DNA of 64,000 bases, from positions 154,769 to 218,768 of the forward strand of contig JRNA01000003.1 in assembly GCA_000758905.1 (NCBI GenBank), written 5' to 3'. Shown here in pieces: positions 41,477-50,800 of the stretch (positions are counted from its first letter, which is position 1; every line of letters begins with the position of its first letter). The stretch is from Clostridiales bacterium S5-A14a. Its GTDB lineage: Bacteria > Bacillota > Clostridia > Peptostreptococcales > Anaerovoracaceae. The position numbers were made by a program, and so were the translations under genes. The notes under the pieces are model-generated. The model was not told where the DNA came from. It did no database searches and worked only from the letters and a program-made list of their open reading frames with translations.

Positions 41477-43252
41477 ATGAAAAAGCTTTTGACAGGTAAT
41501 GAGGCTATTGCACGAGGAGCCTACGAAGCTGGTGTTCGTCATGCATCGGCTTATCCCGGAACGCCTAGTACAGAAATTTTGGAGAACATTGCCAAATATG
41601 ATGAAATCTATGCTGAATGGGCACCGAACGAAAAGGTAGCAATGGAGTCTGCAATAGGTGCTTCAATGGCTGGCGTGAGATCTATGGCATCTATGAAGCA
41701 TGTTGGAGTCAATGTTGCGGCGGATCCTATTATGACATACGCATATATGGGAGTGAACGGCGGAACAGTTTTGATAAGTGCAGATGAGCCAGGGATGTTT
41801 TCTTCGCAGAACGAGCAGGACAATAGGAATTATGCTAAGCATGGGAAATTCCCTATGATGGAGCCAGCTGATAGCCAGGAATGCCTTGATATGATGAAGG
41901 CAGCATTTGATCTGAGCGAAGAGTTTAATGTTTTGTTCATGATAAGGCTTGTCACCCGTGTCTGTCACTCAAAATCAATTGTGGAACTCGGTGAGCGTAA
42001 GGACGTAGATGTTAAACCTTGGGAGCCGAACCCAATGAAGTATGTTGCACTTCCTGCACATGCGAGAGTTTTGAGGGTTGAAATAGAGAAGAGAACTGAA
42101 AGATTGAGAGAGTTTTCTGAAACCTGCCCATATAACAGGGTGGAAATGAATGACAAAAAAATTGGAATAATATCCTCAGGCCCTTCGTATTATTATGCAA
42201 AAGAAGTCTTTGGTGAGGAAGCTTCATATCTAAAACTTGGATTTACATGGCCGCTTCCGCCTAAGAAAATTACAGAATTTTGCAATGCAGTTGACGAGGT
42301 TTACATCGTTGAGGAAGATGATCCATATATCGAAGATTTTGTGCGCAGCCTAGGATTTAAGCCGCATGGAAAGGACATCTTCCCTCCATATGGGGAAATG
42401 CTACCAGGCATTTTGAGAAAGTGCCTTAATGGAGAAGAACTTCCAAGCGTTGAATATGCAGAAGACAAGGTTATCAAAAGACCTCCGACTCTATGTTCAG
42501 GCTGCCCTCATAGAGGATTCTTCTACAGACTTGGTAAGAGAAAAGACATAATGATAAGTGGCGACATAGGCTGCTATACACTTGCTGCAGGACCTCCTTA
42601 CAATGCTATGAATAGTTGCGTCTGTATGGGTGCTAGTTTTTCTGTAGGTCACGGAGCACAGCAGGCATTCGATCGTGCAGGTGTCAACAAAAGAGTTGTC
42701 GCCGTCCTAGGTGATTCGACATTCTTCCATACCGGCATAAATTCGCTTTTGAATACTGTGTATAATAAATCAAAAACGATTAGCGTGATCCTGGACAATA
42801 GGATTACAGCCATGACGGGACATCAAAATAACCCTGGATCAGGTTTTACGGCGAAAGGCGAGCCAGCTGGCGAAATTCAGATAGAGCCTCTTGTAAAAGC
42901 TATGGGGATAAAGCATGTGAGGGTGGTTGACCCTAATGACCTTGATGCGGTTGACAAAGCACTTGACGAGCTGATTGCAATCGATGAGGCGTCAGTTCTG
43001 ATTACGAGGTGGCCATGTGTTCTCAAGAAATTCTCAGAGGAAGATATAAATGAGTTTGAAGGCATGTTCTCAACAAAGAATTTTGTGAACCAAGAAGTCT
43101 GTATCGGTTGCAGAAAATGCCAAAAGACGGGGTGCCCATCGCTTGAATTCCAAGACGAAAAGCGAAAAATGTTGATAAATCCAGACACCTGCGTTGGATG
43201 TGACGTATGCATGCAGGTTTGTCCGGTTCAGGCAATTCAAAAGAAAAAATAA
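41477..43252 (+). CDS. iorA: Indolepyruvate:ferredoxin oxidoreductase, alpha subunit
   Basis: IOR converts aryl-pyruvates (from Trp, Phe, Tyr) to aryl-acetyl-CoA, CO2 and reduced ferredoxin. The 591-residue protein has the N-terminal pyrimidine-binding domain (MKKLLTGNEAIARGAYEAG, YPGTPSTEI), a TPP-binding domain around 340-480 (CSGCPHRGFFYRLGKR, SGDIGCYTLAAGPPYNA, GDSTFFHTGI) and a C-terminal double [4Fe-4S] ferredoxin region (CIGCRKCQKTGCPS, CVGCDVCMQVCPVQAI). AGGAGG precedes the ATG. Confidence 0.95.
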   Translation: MKKLLTGNEAIARGAYEAGVRHASAYPGTPSTEILENIAKYDEIYAEWAPNEKVAMESAIGASMAGVRSMASMKHVGVNVAADPIMTYAYMGVNGGTVLISADEPGMFSSQNEQDNRNYAKHGKFPMMEPADSQECLDMMKAAFDLSEEFNVLFMIRLVTRVCHSKSIVELGERKDVDVKPWEPNPMKYVALPAHARVLRVEIEKRTERLREFSETCPYNRVEMNDKKIGIISSGPSYYYAKEVFGEEASYLKLGFTWPLPPKKITEFCNAVDEVYIVEEDDPYIEDFVRSLGFKPHGKDIFPPYGEMLPGILRKCLNGEELPSVEYAEDKVIKRPPTLCSGCPHRGFFYRLGKRKDIMISGDIGCYTLAAGPPYNAMNSCVCMGASFSVGHGAQQAFDRAGVNKRVVAVLGDSTFFHTGINSLLNTVYNKSKTISVILDNRITAMTGHQNNPGSGFTAKGEPAGEIQIEPLVKAMGIKHVRVVDPNDLDAVDKALDELIAIDEASVLITRWPCVLKKFSEEDINEFEGMFSTKNFVNQEVCIGCRKCQKTGCPSLEFQDEKRKMLINPDTCVGCDVCMQVCPVQAIQKKK

Positions 43253-43265
43253 GGAGGATGGAGCT

Positions 43266-43877
43266 ATGACTAAAAATGTTTTGTTAACAGGTGTTGGCGG
43301 TCAGGGCACAATCCTTGCTGCTAAGATGCTAACCATAGGATTGATGGAGCATGGCTTTGATGTGAAGATGAGTGAAATTCATGGAATGAGCCAGCGTGGT
43401 GGAGATGTTATTTCACAGGTAAGATACGGGGAGAAGGTTCTATCCCCCATCATTGAAAAAGGTTCTGCTGACATGATAGTAGCCTTTGAGAAGATGGAAG
43501 CACTGAGAGCAATGCCGTATTTGAAACCGACGGGGAGCGTTGTAGTAAATGACTACGAAATTCCTTCTATGACTGTTTCAACTGGACTTGAGACTTATGC
43601 CAAGGATGTGATAGAAGAAATTAAGAAGTCGGCGGAAAAGACATTTGTGCTGAATGCGACAAGTTTAGCTAGAGAACTTGGCAATTCAAAGGCGACCAAT
43701 GTGATTTTACTAGGAACAATAATAAAAATTATGTCACTTGAAGACATTGATTGGGAAACAATAATTAGAAATAATGTTAAGGAAAAATTTGTAGATTTAA
43801 ACCTAAAAGCACTAAAAATTGGAATGGAATCAGTTATCTGCAATCGAAATGCAGATCAGAAAATTTTAACTATATAA
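43266..43877 (+). CDS. iorB: Indolepyruvate:ferredoxin oxidoreductase, beta subunit
   Basis: This 203-residue gamma-type 2-oxoacid oxidoreductase domain completes IOR: NVLLTGVGGQGTILAAKML (about 4-22), EIHGMSQRGGDVISQVRYG (about 42-60), then ADMIVAFEKMEALRAMPYL. A longer frame overlaps iorA, but AAGGAGG is 7 bases before the ATG at 43266, 13 bases after the iorA stop. Confidence 0.93.
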   Translation: MTKNVLLTGVGGQGTILAAKMLTIGLMEHGFDVKMSEIHGMSQRGGDVISQVRYGEKVLSPIIEKGSADMIVAFEKMEALRAMPYLKPTGSVVVNDYEIPSMTVSTGLETYAKDVIEEIKKSAEKTFVLNATSLARELGNSKATNVILLGTIIKIMSLEDIDWETIIRNNVKEKFVDLNLKALKIGMESVICNRNADQKILTI

Positions 43878-43932
43878 TTCCAAGAGAAAAAATTCAAATT
43901 TAAAAAAATATTGAATTAGGAAGGGGATAAAC

Positions 43933-45120
43933 ATGATCTCGAAGAAAATGGAACCGCTTGTTAAAAACAGCTCGGTGATAAGAGCCATGTTTGAAGAAGG
44001 CGCTAAGATGAAGGCAAGGTATGGGGAAGACAAGGTTTTTGACTTCAGCCTCGGCAATCCGAATGTGCCTGCACCAGACGAAGTTAGAGAGGCAATAATG
44101 GCTATTCTAGAAAATGAGAATCCACTGAAGGTTCATGGCTATATGAATAACGCAGGTTTTGAAGGAACTCGAACCGCGATTGCAAATCATCTGAATAAAC
44201 TGCATAAAACTAAATTTTCTGCGAAGAATCTCATTATGGTGGTAGGAGCTGGATCTGCGCTCAACGTTAGCCTTAAGACAATGCTTGACCCAGGCGATGA
44301 AGTTCTTACGTTTGCCCCTTATTTTGTTGAATATGGAAACTATGTGGCTAATTACGACGGTAAACTTGTAGTCGTTCCTCCGAACGAAGAAGACTTTATG
44401 CCAGACGTTCAGAAGATGAAGGATGCAATAACGCCGAGGACAAAGGCTGTAATTATCAACAATCCCCATAACCCGACAGGAGTAGTCTATGAGGAGGATG
44501 TGATAAAGGAAATTGCAGCGGCCCTTTCGGAAAAGCAGCGCGAATTCAAAACGGTTATATACTTAATAGTGGATGAACCATATAGAGAACTTGTTTATGT
44601 TGACAAAACCGTTCCATACGTAACAAAATATTACGATAACACAATAGTTGCATATTCATACAGCAAATCGCTCTCTCTACCTGGAGAACGTATAGGATAT
44701 ATTGTAATTCCCGATGAAGCAGACAAAAGCGAGGAATTTATCGCTGCGGCTACTATTGCAAACAGGGTATCGGGCTGTGTAAACGCACCGTCTCTCATGC
44801 AACTTGTAATAGAAAGATGCGTTGATGCAGAGGCGGATATAGAGTTTTATCGAAGAAACGGAGAAATCTTATATAAGGGTCTGACAGAGGCGGGATTTGA
44901 GTGCTTAAAGCCAGAAGGAGCCTTTTACCTTTGGATGAAGTCTCCAGTCGCCGATGACAAAAAATTTGTCGAGGAAGCAAAGAAGTATAATATTTTGATG
45001 GTTCCCGGGTCCTCGTTTGCAGGACCAGGCTATGTAAGGCTGGCATACTGCGTCAGCAAAGAAACCTGTCAAAATTCAATCGAGAAGTTCAAAGAACTTG
45101 CGAAGGAGTATAATTTATGA
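43933..45120 (+). CDS. Class I/II pyridoxal-phosphate aminotransferase
   Basis: This 395-residue fold-type I aminotransferase should deaminate the amino acid whose 2-oxoacid IOR then oxidises. Marks: FDFSLGNPNVPAP, MNNAGFEGTRTAIA, VVGAGSALNVSLK for PLP phosphate, NNPHNPTGVVY, LIVDEPYRELVY and the lysine in YSYSKSLSLPGERIGY. The exact amino acid cannot be told, though the operon makes Phe, Tyr or Trp likely. Its stop overlaps the buk start by four bases (ATGA). Confidence 0.9.
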   Translation: MISKKMEPLVKNSSVIRAMFEEGAKMKARYGEDKVFDFSLGNPNVPAPDEVREAIMAILENENPLKVHGYMNNAGFEGTRTAIANHLNKLHKTKFSAKNLIMVVGAGSALNVSLKTMLDPGDEVLTFAPYFVEYGNYVANYDGKLVVVPPNEEDFMPDVQKMKDAITPRTKAVIINNPHNPTGVVYEEDVIKEIAAALSEKQREFKTVIYLIVDEPYRELVYVDKTVPYVTKYYDNTIVAYSYSKSLSLPGERIGYIVIPDEADKSEEFIAAATIANRVSGCVNAPSLMQLVIERCVDAEADIEFYRRNGEILYKGLTEAGFECLKPEGAFYLWMKSPVADDKKFVEEAKKYNILMVPGSSFAGPGYVRLAYCVSKETCQNSIEKFKELAKEYNL

Positions 45121-46262
45121 GTAACGTTAAAGAAGCGATGCCACTTGAAAAATCTGGCTGCAAAACAAAAGATGAATATTTGCAGCTGATAGTAAATCCA
45201 GGATCGACAAGCACTAAGCTAGCGATATTTAAGGGGACTCAGAAGCTGGTACAGAACAATTTGGAGCACGATGCAAAGGCTTTGGCTAAGTTCGACAAAA
45301 TAGCTGATCAGCTTGAGTACAGGCTTGGCGAGGTAAGAGAATTCCTCAAGGAGCATGGTTATCATGTGAATGATTTTGATGCAATCGTCGGCAGGGGTGG
45401 ACTCGTATATGGTATTGGAGGAGAAGGCTATGAGGTTGATGATGCCCTAGTCGAAGCACTTTCAAATCCTGAGTTATGTTCGCAGCACGCATCAAACTTA
45501 GGTGGACTGATCGGGAAAAAACTGGCTGATGAAGGTGGAATCAAGGCGTATATTTATGATGCCGTTATGGGTTCATACCTAAGCGATATAGCTAGGTTGA
45601 CAGGATTCCCTGAATTTAAGAGACAGCCAACCTGCCATGTTTTGAATAGCAGGGCAATGGCGATGAAGTATTGCGAAAACAATGGACTTGACTATTCGAA
45701 AAATAATTTTATCGTTGCTCACATAGGCGGCGGCAGCTCTATGAGTGCTCATAAGCAGGGGAAGATTATAGATATAGTTGCGGATGATGAGGGCCCTATG
45801 TCTCCAGAACGATCAGGAGGCACTCAGCTCCTATCACTGATGGAATTCTTTGAGAAGAGCGGAATGAACGTTAAGGATTTCAAAAAGCGCATACGAGGTA
45901 AGGGCGGATTACTAGCATACCTTGGAACCACAGACGGCAGAAAAATCGAAGAGATGTACATCGAAGGAGATGAAAAGGTAAAATTAGTATATGACGCAAT
46001 GGCATATCAGATTTCCAAATATATTGGATGGCTTGCTCCTGTTTTGAATGGCGAGGTTAATGCTATAATAATCACAGGTGGGCTTGCACATTCTAAGTTG
46101 CTTACCGACATGGTAATTCCAAGAGTCAACTTTATCGCTCCAGTAACAGTTATGCCTGGCGAGTGTGAGATGGAAGCTTTGGCAGGAGGCGGAATGCGAA
46201 TTCTAAGCGGTGATGAAATTGCAAAACATTACGACAAAACAGAGGCTATGAAACGCAAATAG
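45117..46262 (+). CDS. buk: Butyrate kinase family acyl-phosphate kinase
   Basis: Butyrate kinase (ASKHA fold) converts acyl-phosphate and ADP to acid and ATP, the substrate-level phosphorylation step. Marks: LIVNPGSTSTKLAIF (about 25-39), IVGRGGLVYGIGGEGY, FIVAHIGGGSSMSAHKQGK and the late GGLAHSKLL and GECEMEALAGGGMRIL. It is 381 residues, longer than usual by an N-terminal extension of about 20 residues. Position in this operon suggests acyl-phosphates from amino acids as substrates. Confidence 0.92.
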   Translation: MSNVKEAMPLEKSGCKTKDEYLQLIVNPGSTSTKLAIFKGTQKLVQNNLEHDAKALAKFDKIADQLEYRLGEVREFLKEHGYHVNDFDAIVGRGGLVYGIGGEGYEVDDALVEALSNPELCSQHASNLGGLIGKKLADEGGIKAYIYDAVMGSYLSDIARLTGFPEFKRQPTCHVLNSRAMAMKYCENNGLDYSKNNFIVAHIGGGSSMSAHKQGKIIDIVADDEGPMSPERSGGTQLLSLMEFFEKSGMNVKDFKKRIRGKGGLLAYLGTTDGRKIEEMYIEGDEKVKLVYDAMAYQISKYIGWLAPVLNGEVNAIIITGGLAHSKLLTDMVIPRVNFIAPVTVMPGECEMEALAGGGMRILSGDEIAKHYDKTEAMKRK

Positions 46263-46347
46263 TGTTATCTTTACAATTTTGGGTAATAGTAGTATGATAA
46301 TACGGTCTTGTTTTAGATTGATTTTTAGTATATAGGAGGATGTAAAT

Positions 46348-46578
46348 ATGGAAATGGAAGCAAAAATCAAGGAAGCTTTAGATAAAATTAGACCATTTCT
46401 CCAAAATGACGGTGGAGACGTGGAATTCGTTGAATATAAGGATAATATCGTGAAGGTTAAGCTTCAGGGACACTGCGCAGGCTGCCCCGGAGCAAGAATG
46501 ACTCTTCAGGGAGTTATCGGAAGAATCCTAATGGAATCTTATCCTGAAATTAAGGGAGTAGAAGCGGTTGAGTTTTAA
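46348..46578 (+). CDS. NifU C-terminal-domain Fe-S scaffold protein
   Basis: This 76-residue stand-alone NFU domain carries the cluster-binding pair in GHCAGCPGARMT (about 44-47) and the family start IRPFLQNDGGDVEFVEY. It may deliver [4Fe-4S] clusters to the Fe-S enzymes encoded close by (IorA, ferredoxin). AGGAGG is 8 bases before ATG. Confidence 0.92.
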   Translation: MEMEAKIKEALDKIRPFLQNDGGDVEFVEYKDNIVKVKLQGHCAGCPGARMTLQGVIGRILMESYPEIKGVEAVEF

Positions 46579-47149
46579 TCACTCTATTAGGATCGTTAAA
46601 AAAATCGATGGTAGAACTGTATCCGGGCTGAGGTTGAGCAAACTCTCGGCTCGGAGCGATAACCAAAGGTGTGTAGTGTATAATAAGGCACTGACAGATT
46701 ATGGGGATGTCGAAAATCATTTTGAGGATTTTAATTCCCCAAGTCTTTCTATTCGAAAAATCGGCAAGTCTATGGAGATAGTTTCAGAGTCATGCGGTGG
46801 TTTTTTTGAGTTTTTGTCAAAACTGCCATTCTACGACGCAAATGTTATCGATTTTGCCGATGCATATAATGAATTTTTTGCAAATGAAAAATTCGTGATT
46901 CAAAATGGTGATGACTCTAATCAGGATGTCGACAAAATAGCCGAATCGCATGGCGTTGTCGCAGAGGTTGTGCATATCGCCAAAGAGAAAGACACAATTA
47001 TTTTGTACATAAATATACACGAACGGGGTGCTGAAATGCCGCAGAGCGAGGAAGTCATTTTCGGAATTTTTGATGATATGGCTAAGAAGTATAACCTGGG
47101 CGTTATTTATGATGGATTTGAGGAAGTTATAGATGAACAAAAGATATAA
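46568..47149 (+). CDS. Hypothetical protein coupled to the NFU and ECF S-component genes
   Basis: This 193-residue soluble protein begins at a TTG inside the last codons of the NFU gene (11-base overlap) and its end overlaps the next gene by 17 bases. I recognise no family. Composition is acidic in the second half (NGDDSNQDVDKIAESHG, EVIFGIFDDMAKKYNLG). A single CGG occurs (SESCGGFFEF). Tight overlaps on both sides support that it is translated. No signal peptide or membrane helix is seen. Confidence 0.6.
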   Translation: MSFNHSIRIVKKIDGRTVSGLRLSKLSARSDNQRCVVYNKALTDYGDVENHFEDFNSPSLSIRKIGKSMEIVSESCGGFFEFLSKLPFYDANVIDFADAYNEFFANEKFVIQNGDDSNQDVDKIAESHGVVAEVVHIAKEKDTIILYINIHERGAEMPQSEEVIFGIFDDMAKKYNLGVIYDGFEEVIDEQKI

Positions 47150-47672
47150 TAGCAAAACCATTGCAAAAATTGGGCTTATGACTGCGATTTCGTGTGTTCT
47201 GCTCCTGCTAATCAGAATACCGTTTCCGCCGGCTCCTTTTTTGAAATATGATCCTGCGGATGTACCGATTTTTGTTACAGCATTTGCATTTGGACCTATT
47301 CCAGGCATTGTTGTTACAGGAATTGTAAGCCTCATTCAGGCATTTGGACTCGGAGAGGATGGGCTGTACGGGTTTTTAATGCACATGGTAGCTACGGGAA
47401 GTTTTGCAATTGTAGCGTCTGTGATATATTCGAGACATAAGACCAAAAAAGTTGCCATTATCGCGCTGATAGCAGGTATTATTTCAATGACTGTGGTAAT
47501 GTGTTTTGCAAATATGTTTATTACGCCGCTATTTATGGGTGTTCCACGAAAGGCTGTTATGGCAATGATATTGCCGGTAATTATGCCATTCAACCTTCTA
47601 AAGGGTGGGATAAATGGACTATTGACTATGCTTATTTATAAGAGAATCTCGGCATTCTTGCATAAAAATTAG
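47133..47672 (+). CDS. ECF transporter S component, RibU-like
   Basis: This 179-residue membrane protein has five or six helices. The segment PFPPAPFLKYDPADVPIFVT (about 30-49) resembles the RibU riboflavin-binding S component, and AFGPIPGIVVTGIVSLIQAF follows. Substrate is probably riboflavin, but pantothenate-type or other vitamins cannot be excluded, and no FMN riboswitch is seen upstream. No ECF module is in the window. Confidence 0.75.
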   Translation: MNKRYNSKTIAKIGLMTAISCVLLLLIRIPFPPAPFLKYDPADVPIFVTAFAFGPIPGIVVTGIVSLIQAFGLGEDGLYGFLMHMVATGSFAIVASVIYSRHKTKKVAIIALIAGIISMTVVMCFANMFITPLFMGVPRKAVMAMILPVIMPFNLLKGGINGLLTMLIYKRISAFLHKN

Positions 47673-47773
47673 TCTAGTATCAGATGCTATATACTTTAGC
47701 ATCAACGCTGTGTAGAAATGTTTTGGACCTTAGAATATCAGGTATGAGGATTCTTATTTAACAGTATATAGAT

Positions 47774-48205
47774 ATGAATAAAATTGAGAAGATTTTTAAG
47801 ACAGAATCAGAAGTGGCCGACTTTGGTCGTGAGATAGGAAGAACATGTTCTAGAGGGACGGTTTTTGCCCTCATCGGAGACCTTGGAACTGGCAAGACGA
47901 CTTTAACAAAATACATTGCAGAGGGACTTGGAGTTGAAGAATCAATTACAAGTCCTACTTTTAATATCGTTAAGTCATACTATAGCGGAAGAATACCGCT
48001 ACACCATTTTGATGTATATAGACTAGGAAGCTCTGATGAGTTTTTTTATATTGGTGGCGAGGAGTATCTGGATGGCGATGGAGTTTGTGTTATTGAATGG
48101 GCAGATTTGATTTCAGACGTAATTCCACAAGATGCCAAGATAATTGAAATCACTTGGCCGCCATGCGGCAATGTCGATGAAAGGATTTACAAATGCTTAT
48201 TCTAG
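47774..48205 (+). CDS. tsaE: tRNA t6A synthesis ATPase TsaE
   Basis: TsaE is the P-loop ATPase that regulates the TsaB-TsaD complex in making N6-threonylcarbamoyl-A37. The 143-residue protein has Walker A GDLGTGKTTLTKYIA (about 35-49), SPTFNIVKSYY and HHFDVYRL. Its 3' end overlaps the tsaB-rimI start by 13 bases. Confidence 0.93.
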   Translation: MNKIEKIFKTESEVADFGREIGRTCSRGTVFALIGDLGTGKTTLTKYIAEGLGVEESITSPTFNIVKSYYSGRIPLHHFDVYRLGSSDEFFYIGGEEYLDGDGVCVIEWADLISDVIPQDAKIIEITWPPCGNVDERIYKCLF

Positions 48206-49689
48206 CTATTGAGACCACAGGTAGAATCGGATCAGTTGCATTGATTGCAGGGACGGAGGATGCGTCCACAAATGATGCGTCCACAAATAGTGAAAATCAA
48301 ATAAAAAATTTGCCTCAGGATTTAAAGAGTAACTTCGCGTTTCAGGATGTACTTGAAGCATGCCGAAATTGCAATTTTAAGATGGTTAAGACTTCCAAAA
48401 CAGCTGAGCCTATGTCACATCTAAAAAATCTGCCAGGACTTATTCGTAATGTAATGGATTGTGAAGTGGATGGCAGAAGACCAGGAATGGATGATCTCGG
48501 ATCGATAGCGGTTTCAATCGGTCCGGGGTCTTTTACTGGAACGAGGATAGGTGTTTCTGTTGCTAGGAGCCTAGCCCAAGCGCTTGATAAGCCTGTTATC
48601 CCGGTAGGTTCACTTGAAATGTGGAAGTTGAAGCTCAAGAATAATAAGCTTCAATATAGCGAAGAAGCGGTAGAAGGCAGCAAAAATGCGGTTACAAAAT
48701 ACGTTGTTCCGATTTACAATGCGAGAAGAGGGCAGGTGTACGGCGCAATATACCGTGATGACCAAGCAAAGAGCGAAGGATGCATTGAGGTACATCGCGG
48801 GTCATGCATAATGCTTGCGGATTTACTCGAAAAACTTGCAGCTAATCTATCAGAACTTGCTAATATGTTAAAGCAAAATGATAACCTTAAAAATGCTAAG
48901 TTTGAAATCAACTTTTATGGGGATGGTTGCAAGGCATATGAGGAAATTTTGGATGAGTGGAAGGCAGAACAACTTGATCTATATTCAGGCAAGTTGGACA
49001 TAGACATATTTTGGGACAGCAGCGATGAAGACTATTTTGAGCCAAATGCTGGTATGGTTGGAATGTATGCAGTTGAAGCCGTTAGAAGTGAGGGCAGACT
49101 GAAGGAATACACGGAAGTGCTGCCTGACTATATGAGGATTCCTGAAGCAGAGGCGAAGCTTAAGGCTGGACTCATCGGAGTCAAGAAAAATGAAAAGAAA
49201 AATTATTTCGTTAGAACAGCGACACCAGAGGATGCAGATATCATAGCTGCTTTGGCTGCAAAATATCTGACACATTCTTGGAGTGCCGAAGAGATACGAA
49301 GGGATATGGAGAAAAATCCGAAGAGCAGGTATTTTGTCGTTGTAAGGAGTGGCAAAGCATTCCCGGGTCAGGCATACAGAGGCGAATCGGAAGTTGTGGG
49401 CTATGTCTCGTACTGGACTGTGCTTGGCGAAGGTGAGATTCACGATGTTGTGGTATCAGAAGATTTTAGAAGGATTGGGCTCGGCCGGAAACTTGTAAAT
49501 CACATGCTTAGGACAGGAAGGCATGAAGGAATATGCGACTTTACTCTTGAGGTTAGAAAAAGCAATGAGGCAGCGATAAAGCTTTATGAGGAATTTGGAT
49601 TCCGCAGCGAGGGGCTTCGAAAGGGCTATTATGATAATGCTGAGGATGCTGTCATCATGTGGAGAAGAACGGGAAAGTCAAATAAGTGA
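48193..49689 (+). CDS. tsaB-rimI: TsaB-RimI fusion protein
   Basis: Residues 1 to about 325 are TsaB, the dimerisation partner of TsaD, with ILAIETTGRIGSVAL at the start and SIGPGSFTGTRIGVSVARSL (about 112-131). Residues about 336-495 are a RimI-type GNAT acetyltransferase that would acetylate the N-terminus of ribosomal protein S18: VRTATPEDADIIA, RRIGLGRKLVNHML for acetyl-CoA and LEVRKSNEAAIKLYEEFGF. Near residue 22-32 a tandem 15-base duplication gives DASTNDASTN, within a longer insertion compared with ordinary TsaB. Confidence 0.9.
   Translation: MLILAIETTGRIGSVALIAGTEDASTNDASTNSENQIKNLPQDLKSNFAFQDVLEACRNCNFKMVKTSKTAEPMSHLKNLPGLIRNVMDCEVDGRRPGMDDLGSIAVSIGPGSFTGTRIGVSVARSLAQALDKPVIPVGSLEMWKLKLKNNKLQYSEEAVEGSKNAVTKYVVPIYNARRGQVYGAIYRDDQAKSEGCIEVHRGSCIMLADLLEKLAANLSELANMLKQNDNLKNAKFEINFYGDGCKAYEEILDEWKAEQLDLYSGKLDIDIFWDSSDEDYFEPNAGMVGMYAVEAVRSEGRLKEYTEVLPDYMRIPEAEAKLKAGLIGVKKNEKKNYFVRTATPEDADIIAALAAKYLTHSWSAEEIRRDMEKNPKSRYFVVVRSGKAFPGQAYRGESEVVGYVSYWTVLGEGEIHDVVVSEDFRRIGLGRKLVNHMLRTGRHEGICDFTLEVRKSNEAAIKLYEEFGFRSEGLRKGYYDNAEDAVIMWRRTGKSNK
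48259..48288 (+). repeat. Two exact tandem copies of a 15-base unit in tsaB-rimI
   Basis: GATGCGTCCACAAAT occurs at 48259-48273 and again at 48274-48288. It keeps the frame and encodes DASTN twice. Confidence 0.95.
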
Positions 49690-49699
49690 GGATGTTTTG

Positions 49700-50800
49700 A
49701 TGAGCGATGTATATAAGAAACAAAGCAACGGAGAGGAAGGCTGCTTGAATTTTGGTAAAAGCAGAAATCAGGGGCTTTGCGATGACTTTAAGGAAGATTT
49801 CATAACGCTTGCAATAGAGACAAGCTGCGATGAAAGTTCTGCCTCTATTTTGCGTGGCGAGCGAAATCTGTTATCTAATGTCATTTCATCACAAATTGCG
49901 ATTCACAAAGAGTATGGGGGCGTTGTGCCTGAAATTGCGTCGAGGCAGCACCTTGAAAACATCAACAAAGTAGTCGAAATGTCTATGGACGAGGCTTCAG
50001 TATCTTGGAACGATATTGATCTGATTGGGGTAACTCACGGGCCAGGTCTTTCGGGTGCACTTGTTATTGGAGTTGCAGCGGCAAAAGCTTATTCAACTGC
50101 GCTCAATATACCGATAGTAGCTGTTAATCATATGCACGGGCACATAGCAGCAGCATATTCAGCCTATCCAAAACTTAAACCGCCATTTATTTCGCTTGTT
50201 GTTTCTGGTGGACATACCAACATCGTTAAGGTGAATGGATATACGGATTTTGAGGTTTTGGGACAAACTAGAGATGATGCAATAGGTGAGGCATATGACA
50301 AGGTAGCGAGAGTCTTGGGACTGGGATATCCAGGAGGACCTAAGATTGATAAACTCGCCAAAGAGGGCAATGGAAGCGAGGTTGACTTTAAAAGGACATG
50401 GCTTGAGAAGGGGACGTACGACTTTAGTTTTAGCGGGATTAAGACCGGCGTTTTGAATTTTGTTAATACGGAAAAACAAGCGGGACGAGATGTTAAGGTT
50501 GAAGACGTAGCAGCATCTTTTCAGGAGGCCGTTGTCGAGGTTGTGGTGACTAAGGCTATGGAAGCACTTGAAAAAGAAAATATGAACAAACTGGTTATGG
50601 CAGGTGGAGTTGCTGCAAATTCGAGGCTAACTGAGGTGATGTCAGAGAAATGTGCTGAGAAAAATATTGAATTTTATAAACCGCCTATCGTGATGTGCAC
50701 CGATAATGCTGGGATGATTGCAATAGCAGCGTATCACAAATATTTTGAGCAGGGCGCTGATAACCTTGATTTTGACGTTTTGCCGGGGTTAGAGATATGA
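49700..50800 (+). CDS. tsaD: tRNA N6-threonylcarbamoyladenosine synthase TsaD
   Basis: TsaD transfers the threonylcarbamoyl group to A37 of ANN-reading tRNAs. The 366-residue ASKHA protein has ITLAIETSCDESSASILRG (about 36-54), the metal ligands in MHGHIAAAY and PFISLVVSGGHTNIV, and CTDNAGMIA near the end. The first 34 residues before this core are an extra hydrophilic extension. A longer frame overlaps rimI, but GTGAGGA favours ATG at 49700. Stop and abc-f start overlap (ATGA). Confidence 0.93.
   Translation: MSDVYKKQSNGEEGCLNFGKSRNQGLCDDFKEDFITLAIETSCDESSASILRGERNLLSNVISSQIAIHKEYGGVVPEIASRQHLENINKVVEMSMDEASVSWNDIDLIGVTHGPGLSGALVIGVAAAKAYSTALNIPIVAVNHMHGHIAAAYSAYPKLKPPFISLVVSGGHTNIVKVNGYTDFEVLGQTRDDAIGEAYDKVARVLGLGYPGGPKIDKLAKEGNGSEVDFKRTWLEKGTYDFSFSGIKTGVLNFVNTEKQAGRDVKVEDVAASFQEAVVEVVVTKAMEALEKENMNKLVMAGGVAANSRLTEVMSEKCAEKNIEFYKPPIVMCTDNAGMIAIAAYHKYFEQGADNLDFDVLPGLEI

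Noticed and set aside
48342..48911. Several minus-strand frames opposite tsaB-rimI
   Set aside because: They mirror coding sequence of a well-supported gene and show no start signals.
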